DNA of 64,000 nucleotides from Ralstonia wenshanensis (lineage in GTDB: Bacteria; Pseudomonadota; Gammaproteobacteria; Burkholderiales; Burkholderiaceae). This document shows positions 45,947-53,977 of this stretch, piece after piece; position 1 is the first letter of the stretch; each line of letters starts with the position of its first letter. Where the stretch lies: contig NZ_CP076413.1 of assembly GCF_021173085.1 (NCBI RefSeq), forward strand, positions 2,356,001 through 2,420,000, in the 5' to 3' direction. Made by a program: the position numbers and the translations under genes. The notes beneath the pieces are model-generated. The model ran no database searches, was not told the DNA's origin, and saw only the letters and a list, made by a program, of their open reading frames with translations.

Positions 45947-47116
45947 ATGACGACCCGACGTCGCCTGCTATGCGGCATGGCGCTCTTTGCCAGCGCCGCC
46001 GCCATCGCCCTGCCCGCCCAAGCGGACATCCGCGTGGGTGTGGTGCTGTCGACCACCGGCCCCGCTGCGGCCATTGGCATTCCCAGCAAGAACACCGTGC
46101 AGATGTGGCCCGCGACCATCGGCGGTCAGCGCGCGCAGGTCATCATCCTGGACGACGCATCCGACCCGTCGATGGCGGTGCGCGACGTGCGCAAGCTGAT
46201 CGCCGAAGACAAGGTGGATGTGATCGTCGGCCCGACGATCGTGCCGACAGCGCTTGCCTCGCTCAACGCGGTGGCTGAAGGTCAAACGCCCATGATCACG
46301 CTGGCCGCCTCCGCTTCCATCGTCGAGCCGCAGGACGCCAAACGCCGCTGGGCCTTCAAGATGCCGCAGAACGATTCGCAGATGGCCACGCTCGTCACCC
46401 AGCACATGGCGGACAACGGCGTGCACACCGTCGGCTTTATCGGCTTTACCGATGCGTATGGCGAAAGCTGGTGGCGTGAATTCTCGAAGCTGGCCGAAGT
46501 GCGCAAGCTGCACGTGGTCGCCAACGAGCGCTTTGCGCGCACAGATACCAGTGTGACCGGCCAGATTCTCAAACTGATGGCCGCCAGGCCCGACGCCATC
46601 CTGATTGCCGGGGCCGGCACACCGGCCGCGTTGCCCCAACGCACGCTGGTCGAGCGCGGCTACAAGGGCCGCATCTACCAGACGCACGGCATCGCCAGCA
46701 CGGAATTCCTCAAGGTGGGCGGCAAGGACGTGGAAGGCACCCTCTTCCCGACCGGCCCCGTGGTGGTGGCGCGCGAGCTGCCGGCCAGCCATCCGGTACG
46801 CAAAGTCGCCGTGGAATTTGCCGATCGCTATGAAGCCAAGTACGGCCCCAACACCGTCACGCAATTTGCGGGCGACGCCTGGGGCGCGTGGCAGTTGCTC
46901 GACAACGCCACGGCCCGCGCGCTCAAGACCGGCGCCAAGCCTGGCACACCCGCTTTCCGCGCTGCCCTGCGCGACGCGTTGGAAACCACGCGCGATCTGA
47001 CTGTGCCCAACGGCGTGCTGAACCTGAATGCCCAGGATCACCAGGGCTTCGACCAACGCTCGCGCGTGATGGGCATTATCAAGAACGGCCGCTTTGCTTA
47101 CGCTGGCCCGCGCTAA
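45947..47116 (+). CDS. ABC transporter substrate-binding protein, branched-chain amino acid type
   Basis: 389 residues. Periplasmic binding protein (Peripla_BP_6/LivK-like): signal peptide 1-26 (R-R-R then hydrophobic core, Pro-Ala-Gln-Ala), then I-R-V-G-V-V-L-S-T-T-G-P and two lobes. CGGAGA precedes ATG 45947. No permease or ATPase genes lie beside it, so it must use a transporter encoded elsewhere; the ligand is unknown. Followed 21 bp later by a dehydrogenase gene. Confidence 0.88.
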   Translation: MTTRRRLLCGMALFASAAAIALPAQADIRVGVVLSTTGPAAAIGIPSKNTVQMWPATIGGQRAQVIILDDASDPSMAVRDVRKLIAEDKVDVIVGPTIVPTALASLNAVAEGQTPMITLAASASIVEPQDAKRRWAFKMPQNDSQMATLVTQHMADNGVHTVGFIGFTDAYGESWWREFSKLAEVRKLHVVANERFARTDTSVTGQILKLMAARPDAILIAGAGTPAALPQRTLVERGYKGRIYQTHGIASTEFLKVGGKDVEGTLFPTGPVVVARELPASHPVRKVAVEFADRYEAKYGPNTVTQFAGDAWGAWQLLDNATARALKTGAKPGTPAFRAALRDALETTRDLTVPNGVLNLNAQDHQGFDQRSRVMGIIKNGRFAYAGPR

Positions 47117-47137
47117 TCCAACACGCACAGATCTGCC

Positions 47138-48022
47138 ATGACACGTATCGCCTTCATCGGCCTCGGCAACATGGGCACGCCGATGGTCCAGCACCTGATT
47201 GCCGCCGGGCACACCGTGCGCGCCTATGTGCGCCGTCCGGAGGCCGCCGACAATGCGCGCGCCATCGGCGCCGAGCCCTGCAGCACCCCTGCGGAAGCCG
47301 CACGCGACGCCGAAGTCATCTTCACCAACGTCACCTCCACGGCCGATGTGGAAGGCGTGCTGCTGGGCCCGGATGGCGTCGCCCATGGCGCACCGCGCGG
47401 CGCTGTGTGCATCGACCACAGCACGATCTCCGCCGTAGCCACGCGCCGCATTGCGGCCGAGCTGGAAGCAGCAGGCATCGAATTTCTCGATGCGCCGGTT
47501 TCGGGCGGCACCATGGGCGCGCAAAAGGCCACGCTGTCGATCATGGTGGGCGGCAAGCCTGAGGTGCTGGAACGCGTTCGGCCGCTGCTCGAACTGCTGG
47601 GCACGACGATCACACACGTCGGCGATCACGGTGCCGGCCAGGTCGCCAAGGCGTGCAACCAAATCGTGCAGGTCATCAATATCCAGGGCATTGCCGAAGC
47701 CATGCTGTTTGCACGAGCCCAGGGCACCGACCCGTCGCGTGTTTTGGCAGCCATCGGCCCGGGCTTTGCGGGCAGCCGCATGCTCGACATGATGGGCCCC
47801 AAGATGGCGGAGCGTACCTTTGCCGCCGGCATCGAAGCCCGCCTGCATGACAAGGATTTCGGCCTCGTGCGCGAGATCGCCCAGGAACTCGGCCTGCAGA
47901 TGCCGGCGATGGAGCTGGTGGCTTCGCAGCTCAATACGCTCGTCGCCAATGGCTGGGGGTATGACGATACGGCGTCGCTGCTGCGCGTGCTGGAGCAGCA
48001 GAACAATCAACAGGCGGATTGA
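47138..48022 (+). CDS. NAD(P)-dependent beta-hydroxyacid dehydrogenase (HIBADH family)
   Basis: 294 residues. N-terminal Rossmann domain with G-L-G-N-M-G at 8-13, the substrate-binding signature D-A-P-V-S-G-G-T-M-G-A near 118-128 and the catalytic Lys in A-G-Q-V-A-K-A-C-N-Q. Family members oxidise 3-hydroxyisobutyrate or reduce tartronate semialdehyde. Substrate not determinable; the neighbouring binding protein may import it or a precursor. Confidence 0.9.
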   Translation: MTRIAFIGLGNMGTPMVQHLIAAGHTVRAYVRRPEAADNARAIGAEPCSTPAEAARDAEVIFTNVTSTADVEGVLLGPDGVAHGAPRGAVCIDHSTISAVATRRIAAELEAAGIEFLDAPVSGGTMGAQKATLSIMVGGKPEVLERVRPLLELLGTTITHVGDHGAGQVAKACNQIVQVINIQGIAEAMLFARAQGTDPSRVLAAIGPGFAGSRMLDMMGPKMAERTFAAGIEARLHDKDFGLVREIAQELGLQMPAMELVASQLNTLVANGWGYDDTASLLRVLEQQNNQQAD

Positions 48023-48039
48023 GCATCTTCCAGCCCGCC

Positions 48040-48069
48040 TTGTTTGGCTGGCCAGACTTCTGGCATAAT
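48040..48069 (+). promoter_or_regulatory. Promoter of tRNA-Leu
   Basis: TTGTTT (48040-48045), 18-base spacer, CATAAT (48064-48069); the predicted start is about 12 bases before the tRNA. Confidence 0.5.
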
Positions 48070-48088
48070 TGCCGGCTCATCAGCACCC

Positions 48089-48173
48089 GCCCGAGTGGTG
48101 AAATTGGTAGACGCAGGGGACTCAAAATCCCCCGCCGCAAGGCGTGCCGGTTCGATTCCGGCCTCGGGCACCA
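48089..48173 (+). tRNA. tRNA-Leu (anticodon CAA)
   Basis: 85 bases including encoded CCA. Acceptor arms GCCCGAG and CTCGGGC pair perfectly, the D-arm contains TGGTAGACGC, the anticodon loop CTCAAAA gives CAA (reads UUG), a long variable arm CGCCGCAAGGCG marks a class II tRNA, and the T-arm has GGTTCGATTCC. Confidence 0.97.
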
Positions 48174-48178
48174 GAATT

Positions 48179-48213
48179 CAAGCCGCTTCTGTTCACGCAG
48201 AAGCGGCTTTTTC
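48179..48213 (+). terminator. Intrinsic terminator of the tRNA-Leu transcript
   Basis: Arms AGCCGCTTCTG and CAGAAGCGGCT around a short loop, followed by TTTTTC, six bases after the tRNA. Confidence 0.9.
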
Positions 48214-48374
48214 ATTGGCGCTCACTAACCCGACGACAGCCGGCAACGCGCCCCGCCAGGCGTGGGATAATGCGGGTTTTGCCCCGGGCGCGGCTCAAGA
48301 GGTTGATCGCACGGGCGCGCGAGGGCCTTTATCCGCGTGGCCCGCCCCACCATCGACTTTCTTCAGCACCCAAA
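48214..48374 (+). other. Leader and promoter region of the second ilvD
   Basis: No gene seen. GATAAT at 48266-48271 is a plausible -10 box; no good -35 or leader peptide with branched-chain residues is visible. The ilvD frame is open upstream to 48270, but that codon overlaps the -10 box. Confidence 0.35.
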
Positions 48375-50234
48375 ATGCCCGCATACCGTTCCAAAACCTC
48401 CACCGCTGGCCGCAACATGGCGGGGGCGCGCTCGCTCTGGCGCGCCACCGGCATGAAAGATGAAGACTTCCAGAAGCCGATCATCGCGGTGGTCAACTCG
48501 TTCACCCAGTTCGTTCCCGGCCACGTGCACCTGAAAGACCTCGGTCAGCTCGTCGCGCGCGAGATCGAAGCCGCGGGCGGTGTTGCCAAGGAATTCAACA
48601 CGATTGCCGTGGATGACGGCATCGCCATGGGCCACGACGGCATGCTGTATTCGCTGCCCAGCCGCGACATCATTGCCGACTCGGTCGAATACATGGTCAA
48701 CGCGCACTGCGCCGACGCCATGGTGTGCATCTCCAACTGCGACAAGATCACCCCGGGCATGCTGATGGCCGCCATGCGCCTGAACATTCCGGTGATCTTC
48801 GTCTCGGGCGGCCCGATGGAAGCGGGCAAGACGCGCCTGGCCAACCCGGTCACCAAGGCCATCGAGATCAAGAAGCTCGACCTGATCGACGCGATGGTGA
48901 TCGCGGCCGACAGCAAGTATTCCGACGAGGAAGTGGCCGAAGTCGAGCGCTCGGCATGCCCGACCTGCGGTTCGTGCTCGGGCATGTTCACGGCCAACTC
49001 GATGAACTGCCTGACCGAAGCCCTGGGCCTGTCGCTGCCGGGCAACGGCACCGTGGTCGCCACGCACGCAGACCGCGAGCAGCTCTTCAAGCGCGCCGGC
49101 CACCGCATCGTTGAACTGGCCCGCCAGTACTACGAGCAGGACGACGAACGTGTGCTGCCGCGTTCGGTCGGCTTCAAGGCATTTGAGAACGCGATGACGC
49201 TCGACATCGCGATGGGCGGTTCGACCAACACGATCCTGCACCTGCTGGCCATCGCACAGGAAGCCGAGATCGACTTCACGATGGCGGACATCGACCGCCT
49301 TTCGCGCGTCGTGCCGCAGCTGTGCAAGGTTGCGCCGAACACGAACAAGTACCACATCGAAGACGTGCACCGCGCCGGCGGCATCATGGCCATCCTGGGT
49401 GAGCTGGACCGCGCTGGCAAGCTGCACACCGACGCTCCCACCGTGCACGCACCCACGATGAAGGACGCGCTGGACCAGTGGGACATCGTCCGCACGTCGG
49501 ACGAAGCCGTGCAGACGTTCTACCGTGCCGGCCCCGCCGGTATCCCGACGCAGGTCGCGTTCAGTCAGAACACGCGCTGGCCGAGCCTGGACCTTGACCG
49601 CGCCGAGGGCTGCATTCGCTCGAACGAGCATGCCTTCTCGAAGGAAGGCGGCCTGGCCGTGCTGAGGGGCAACATCGCGCTGGACGGTTGCGTGGTGAAG
49701 ACCGCTGGCGTAGATGAGAGCATTCTCGTGTTCGAAGGCACGGCACACGTGACGGAATCGCAGGACGAAGCGGTCGCGAACATCCTCGCCGACAAGGTCA
49801 AGGCCGGCGACGTGGTGGTCGTGCGTTACGAAGGCCCGAAGGGTGGCCCCGGCATGCAGGAAATGCTGTACCCGACCAGCTACATCAAGTCCAAGGGCCT
49901 GGGCAAAGCCTGCGCGCTGCTGACGGACGGCCGCTTCTCGGGCGGCACGTCGGGCCTGTCGATCGGTCACTGCTCGCCGGAAGCGGCTGCAGGCGGCGCG
50001 ATCGGCCTGGTGCGCAACGGCGACAAGATCCGCATCGATATCCCCAACCGGACGATCAACGTGCTGGTGTCGGACGAAGAACTCGCGCGTCGCCGCGAAG
50101 AGCAGAACGCCAAGGGCTGGAAGCCTGCGCAGCCGCGTCCGCGCAAGGTGTCGGCCGCGCTCAAGGCGTACGCCAAGCTGGTCATGTCGGCAGACAAGGG
50201 CGCGGTGCGCGACCTGTCGCAACTGGACGACTGA
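48375..50234 (+). CDS. ilvD: Dihydroxy-acid dehydratase, E. coli type
   Basis: 619 residues, the full length of the enterobacterial enzyme, with S-N-C-D-K-I-T-P-G and [13 protein letters not shown] cluster motifs, G-G-S-T-N-T-I-L-H and the C-terminal G-R-F-S-G-G-T-S-G. Catalyses the third common step of valine and isoleucine synthesis and belongs to the oxygen-sensitive [4Fe-4S] subgroup. This is the better candidate for the housekeeping biosynthetic enzyme; the 557-residue paralog is at 28277. Confidence 0.95.
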   Translation: MPAYRSKTSTAGRNMAGARSLWRATGMKDEDFQKPIIAVVNSFTQFVPGHVHLKDLGQLVAREIEAAGGVAKEFNTIAVDDGIAMGHDGMLYSLPSRDIIADSVEYMVNAHCADAMVCISNCDKITPGMLMAAMRLNIPVIFVSGGPMEAGKTRLANPVTKAIEIKKLDLIDAMVIAADSKYSDEEVAEVERSACPTCGSCSGMFTANSMNCLTEALGLSLPGNGTVVATHADREQLFKRAGHRIVELARQYYEQDDERVLPRSVGFKAFENAMTLDIAMGGSTNTILHLLAIAQEAEIDFTMADIDRLSRVVPQLCKVAPNTNKYHIEDVHRAGGIMAILGELDRAGKLHTDAPTVHAPTMKDALDQWDIVRTSDEAVQTFYRAGPAGIPTQVAFSQNTRWPSLDLDRAEGCIRSNEHAFSKEGGLAVLRGNIALDGCVVKTAGVDESILVFEGTAHVTESQDEAVANILADKVKAGDVVVVRYEGPKGGPGMQEMLYPTSYIKSKGLGKACALLTDGRFSGGTSGLSIGHCSPEAAAGGAIGLVRNGDKIRIDIPNRTINVLVSDEELARRREEQNAKGWKPAQPRPRKVSAALKAYAKLVMSADKGAVRDLSQLDD

Positions 50235-50263
50235 TGCGTCACGGGCCAAGCGCTCGTCAACGT

Positions 50264-50294
50264 GAAAAAGCCGCTCTTCGGAGCGGCTTTTTCT
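50264..50294. terminator. Bidirectional intrinsic terminator
   Basis: AAAAAGCCGCTC-TTC-GGAGCGGCTTTTT between the convergent ilvD and aldo/keto reductase genes, with A and T runs on both sides. Confidence 0.9.
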
Positions 50295-50315
50295 ATTGTG
50301 CCGACGGCGCGGCGT

Positions 50316-51122
50316 TCAATCCCACGCCGGCGCAAGCCCCTCGGGTGACACCTCGCGGCCGTTGCGCTCAAGCGCGGCAATCTGCGCCATGTCGTCTGCC
50401 GTCAGTTGCAACGCTTGCGAGCGCAGGTTGCTCGCAAGATTCTCGCGCTTGGTCGATGACGGGATCACCGAATAGCCGAGCTGCATCGCCCAGGCCAGCG
50501 CGACCTGCGCCGGCGTTGCCTCGTGCCGCCGCGCAACCGCGCCGATCACCGGATCGCCCAGCACCTTGCCGTACGCAAGCGTCATGTACGACGTGACGTG
50601 AATGCCCTCGCGCTGCAGGAATTCAACGAGCTTGCGGTTCTGCAGATACGGGCTCAGCTCGATCTGGTTGGTGGCGATGGCGTCTTTGCCGACCGCCGCC
50701 ATCGCCTGTTGCGTCAGCGTGATGTTGAAGTTCGAGACGCCGATCTCGCGCGTCAAACCCCGGGCCTTGGCATCGGCCAGCGCGGTCATGAATTCTTCGA
50801 GCGCCACGCCGTTGTTGGGCGCAGGCCAGTGGATGAGCGTGAGGTCGACGTAGTCGGTTCGCAGCTTGGCGAGGCTGTCTTCGAGGCTTGCCGCAAGCTT
50901 GCCCTTGGCGTAGTTGTCGACCCAGATCTTGGTGGTGAGGAAGAGGTCTTCGCGGCGCACGCCTGAGCCGACAATGGCCTCGCCCACGTCGGCTTCATTG
51001 CCGTAGATCTGGGCCGTGTCGATTGCGCGGTAGCCGAGTTCCAGGCCATTGCGAACCGAGTCGATGACAACCTGACCCTTCAGGCGAAACGTGCCAAGGC
51101 CAAAAGCGGGAATCTTGTTCAT
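50316..51122 (-). CDS. Aldo/keto reductase, DkgB-like
   Basis: 268 residues. NADPH-dependent (beta/alpha)8 reductase: G-L-G-T-F near residue 10, D-T-A-Q-I-Y-G-N-E (catalytic Asp and Tyr) near 36-44, L-I-H-W-P (catalytic His) near 97-101, and the C-terminal I-P-S-S-T-K-R nucleotide motif. Closest to 2,5-diketogluconate reductase B, often acting on methylglyoxal. GGAG 8 bases before ATG 51122. Last gene of the LLM-MFS-AKR operon. Confidence 0.88.
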   Translation of the reverse strand: MNKIPAFGLGTFRLKGQVVIDSVRNGLELGYRAIDTAQIYGNEADVGEAIVGSGVRREDLFLTTKIWVDNYAKGKLAASLEDSLAKLRTDYVDLTLIHWPAPNNGVALEEFMTALADAKARGLTREIGVSNFNITLTQQAMAAVGKDAIATNQIELSPYLQNRKLVEFLQREGIHVTSYMTLAYGKVLGDPVIGAVARRHEATPAQVALAWAMQLGYSVIPSSTKRENLASNLRSQALQLTADDMAQIAALERNGREVSPEGLAPAWD

Positions 51123-51146
51123 CTTGTGCTCCAAGGGGAAATCGAA

Positions 51147-52349
51147 TCAGGGGTTCATGGCAAGGCGCGTCCTGCGCTGCACGACATGCAGCCCCACCAG
51201 CGCAAGGCCTGCCGCAGCAATCGCCGCGCCGACAATCGGCACCGCCGCATAGCCCAGGCCTGCAGAGATGGCCGCACCGCCCGCTGCCGCCCCCAGGGCG
51301 TTGCCGAGGTTGAAGGCACCCACATTGACCGACGAAGCAAGCCCCGGCGCTTCAGCCGCGGCGCGCATCACGCGCATCTGCAACGGCGGCACAACCGCGA
51401 AGGTGGCGATGCCCCACACCAGCAGCGCGGCGGCTGCACCGACGTGCGTCTTGGCCAGCACGGGAAACGCGAGCATCGTCACGATCAACAACAACAGAAA
51501 GCCGATCAGGCTGCCGTCGAGCGAGCGATCGGCCAGGCGGCCACCGGCAATGTTGCCGATTGAAAAACCGATGCCGATCAGCACCAGCATGGCCGTCACG
51601 AACGCCGGCGAGGCACCGGTCAACTGAGCGAGTGTCGGGGCGACGTACGTGTACAGCGTGAACATCGCGCCCGCACCGAGCACCGTGGTGGCAAGCGCGC
51701 CCAGCACGACGGGACGTGTCAGCACGGCCAGTTCGGCGCGCAGGTTGGGCATCTTGCCGGCATCGCCTTTCGGCAACGCGGTGAACAGGCCCGCGATGGC
51801 GATCAGGCCCAGGCTTGCCGTGGCGGCAAACGACATGCGCCAGCCGATCATCTGACCAAGCCACGTCGCGGCGGGCACGCCACCGACGTTGGCGATCGTC
51901 AGGCCCATGAACATCGTCGCCACGGCGCTGGCCTGCTTCTCACGCGGCACGAGGCTGGCGGCAACCACGGAACCCAGCCCGAAGAACGCGCCGTGGTTGA
52001 GGCTGGTGACGAGCCGAGCGAGCAGCAGCGTCGTGTAATCGGGCGCGACGGCCGACAGCAGGTTGCCGATGGTGAAGATGCTCATCAGCGCGATCAGCGC
52101 CTTGCGTCGCGGCCAGCGTGCGAGCAACAGCGTCATGATCGGCGCACCGACCATCACGCCGATCGCATACGCGCTGATCAACATGCCGGCCTGGGGGATC
52201 GATACATGCACGCCGTCGGCAATCACGGGCAGCAACCCCATCGGCGAGAACTCGGTGGTGCCGATGCCAAAGGCGCCAGCGGCAAGCGCGAGCAGCGGCA
52301 GCGTCGCGCTGCTGCGCGTGGGCTCGGCGGAAGTGGGGGTGGGGTTCAT
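51147..52349 (-). CDS. MFS efflux transporter, DHA1 family
   Basis: 400 residues, twelve transmembrane helices. Opens with A-L-A-A-G-A-F-G-I-G-T-T-E-F, the signature of the YdhP/AraJ-like drug:H+ antiporter group. Exports small molecules; substrate unknown. Start overlaps the LLM gene stop (ATGA), so the two are co-translated. Confidence 0.88.
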   Translation of the reverse strand: MNPTPTSAEPTRSSATLPLLALAAGAFGIGTTEFSPMGLLPVIADGVHVSIPQAGMLISAYAIGVMVGAPIMTLLLARWPRRKALIALMSIFTIGNLLSAVAPDYTTLLLARLVTSLNHGAFFGLGSVVAASLVPREKQASAVATMFMGLTIANVGGVPAATWLGQMIGWRMSFAATASLGLIAIAGLFTALPKGDAGKMPNLRAELAVLTRPVVLGALATTVLGAGAMFTLYTYVAPTLAQLTGASPAFVTAMLVLIGIGFSIGNIAGGRLADRSLDGSLIGFLLLLIVTMLAFPVLAKTHVGAAAALLVWGIATFAVVPPLQMRVMRAAAEAPGLASSVNVGAFNLGNALGAAAGGAAISAGLGYAAVPIVGAAIAAAGLALVGLHVVQRRTRLAMNP

Positions 52350-53290
52350 GCGGTGTACTCCAAAGCAGAGGAATGGAAAGCGGGCAGAACCTCTGCCGCG
52401 ATTTCCGCAAACGTTTCAGCAAGCGGGCGACGATTTCGGCGGAAGTGCAGCCCGATATGCTGCACACCGGCTTCGCGCAACGCCGCCAATTCTTCGGACA
52501 GTGCAATGCGCCCAGCACGTGCGCCAAAGCGATGACGTTGCAGCGGTTCGTGCGGGTCTTCGGCCAGATCGAGGTGGATGAAGCTCACGTAGGGCTTGTC
52601 GCCCGCAACGGCACGCCATGCGGCAGCGCGTTGCGCGTGATCGGCCGGCGCGCCCGGGTAGGCAAGGCAACCGTCCATGTGGGTGCCGATCCACGCTGGC
52701 GTCTGTTGCGCCAGGCCGGCCACCAGCAGCGGAAGCGGCGTGCGCATGGCCGGCAGAATCTCCACTCCGGCGGGCAAGCTGCCGCGCGCACCGTCACGCA
52801 ATAGCGCGACCTGGTCGCGGAAGCTTGCACCGCGCGATTCGAAGTCGCGGCCGAACAGCGGATATTCGACGGGCCGGTCTCCGCTTGCCACGCCAAGCAG
52901 CAGACGACCGCCACTCAATTCCTGGATGGTCGTGGCCGATTTGAGCGTCAGCAGCGGCTCTCGCAGCGGCAGCACAACGGCCGCCGTGCCGAGCAGAATG
53001 TTGCGCGTGATGCCAGCCAGGTAGCCGAGGTACGAAAACGCTTCGAACACCTGCGCGGCATCGCCGAATGCGGGGTCATACACCGGCACATCGCGCACCC
53101 ACAGGGCACGAAAGCCGAGCGAATCCGCGAGTTTGGCGAGGGTTGCGTGGTGTTCGATATCGGGCACACCGTGGCGGCGCCCGTCACGCAGGCGCTTGGC
53201 GTCGCCGGTGGCGGACCAATCGTTGTCCAGCGGCAGTTCAATGCCAATGCTGAAGCCGCCGTGGGTCAGTTTGTCGAGTGCGGGGGGCAT
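52346..53290 (-). CDS. Luciferase-like monooxygenase (LLM class)
   Basis: 314 residues. Flavin-dependent TIM-barrel oxidoreductase; conserved L-A-x-L-A-D-S-L-G-F-x-A-L-W-V-R-D-V-P near residues 50-68, then L-L-G-V-A-S-G-D-R-P near 130. Reduced FMN and oxygen dependence is family knowledge; substrate unknown. Start at 53290 begins the conserved domain. Probably under control of the divergent MarR gene. Confidence 0.85.
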   Translation of the reverse strand: MPPALDKLTHGGFSIGIELPLDNDWSATGDAKRLRDGRRHGVPDIEHHATLAKLADSLGFRALWVRDVPVYDPAFGDAAQVFEAFSYLGYLAGITRNILLGTAAVVLPLREPLLTLKSATTIQELSGGRLLLGVASGDRPVEYPLFGRDFESRGASFRDQVALLRDGARGSLPAGVEILPAMRTPLPLLVAGLAQQTPAWIGTHMDGCLAYPGAPADHAQRAAAWRAVAGDKPYVSFIHLDLAEDPHEPLQRHRFGARAGRIALSEELAALREAGVQHIGLHFRRNRRPLAETFAEIAAEVLPAFHSSALEYTA

Positions 53291-53487
53291 GGTTGTGATC
53301 GGGTCAAAAGGCGCGCTGCGGGCGATGCATTCGCTATCAGCGCAAAGGGCATGGACCGCAGTGTGCGGGCTCCACCTTTGCAGAAAAACCCGCCCGTCAA
53401 CGAAACAGTCTTGATTGGCAATCAACAATCCACGCAATTCAGAACGCACTCCGGGTTGGCAATACAGCAACACGGCGGGCTTTCCCA

Positions 53488-53510
53488 AATATGTCACACC
53501 GTGATATATT
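53488..53510. promoter_or_regulatory. Candidate MarR operator palindrome
   Basis: AATATGTCAC (53488-53497), spacer ACC, GTGATATATT (53501-53510): arms match at 9 of 10 positions. It lies between the divergent LLM operon and marR and covers an in-frame ATG at 53491, which argues that marR starts later. Confidence 0.6.
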
Positions 53511-53535
53511 CCGGCCCGAACCGTTTGATTCCGCC

Positions 53536-53973
53536 ATGTCTACCCCCGCCCGACCTTTATCCAAGCAGGAGTTCGAGAGCCTCTCCGATTTCCGCTATCA
53601 CCTGCGCCGCTTCCTGCGCGCGTCTGAAGATCTGATCCACGCCAAGGGCATCACGCCGCTGCAGTACCAGTTGCTGCTGCACGTGAAAGGCTATGCCGGG
53701 CGCGAATGGGCCACCGTCGGCGAGCTGGCCGAGCGCCTGCAGGCCGCGCCGCATGGCACGGCGGCACTCATCACGCGCTGCGAAGAAGCGGGCCTGGTCG
53801 AACGCCGTCAGAGCGATACCGACGCGCGCCAGGTGGAAGTGCACCTTTCCCGCAAGGGTGATCACCTCGTCGCGCTGCTGGCCGGGCTGCATCAGAGCGA
53901 GCTGTCGGCCTTCAGCCGCGCTTTCAAGATCCCCCACCTCGATCACCCCGCCGAACCCTCCGCCGAGCAGTAA
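53536..53973 (+). CDS. MarR family regulator
   Basis: 145 residues from ATG 53536. Winged helix-turn-helix: helices near 15-35, D-x-x-x wing with S-D-T-D-A-R-Q-V-E-V-H-L-S (typical MarR wing Asp-x-Arg) near 96-108. The longer reading from 53491 is disfavoured because the operator palindrome covers it. Expected to repress itself and the divergent LLM-MFS-AKR operon; ligand unknown. Four bases upstream of the ClC gene. Confidence 0.88.
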   Translation: MSTPARPLSKQEFESLSDFRYHLRRFLRASEDLIHAKGITPLQYQLLLHVKGYAGREWATVGELAERLQAAPHGTAALITRCEEAGLVERRQSDTDARQVEVHLSRKGDHLVALLAGLHQSELSAFSRAFKIPHLDHPAEPSAEQ

Positions 53974-53977
53974 CCTC

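Noticed and set aside
48270-48374. N-terminal extension of the second IlvD by 35 residues from an upstream ATG
   Set aside because: That ATG overlaps the apparent -10 box and the extension is low-complexity Arg/Pro; the start at 48375 matches the family length of 619.
53491-53535. Longer MarR start
   Set aside because: The ATG is inside the operator palindrome and lacks a ribosome-binding site.
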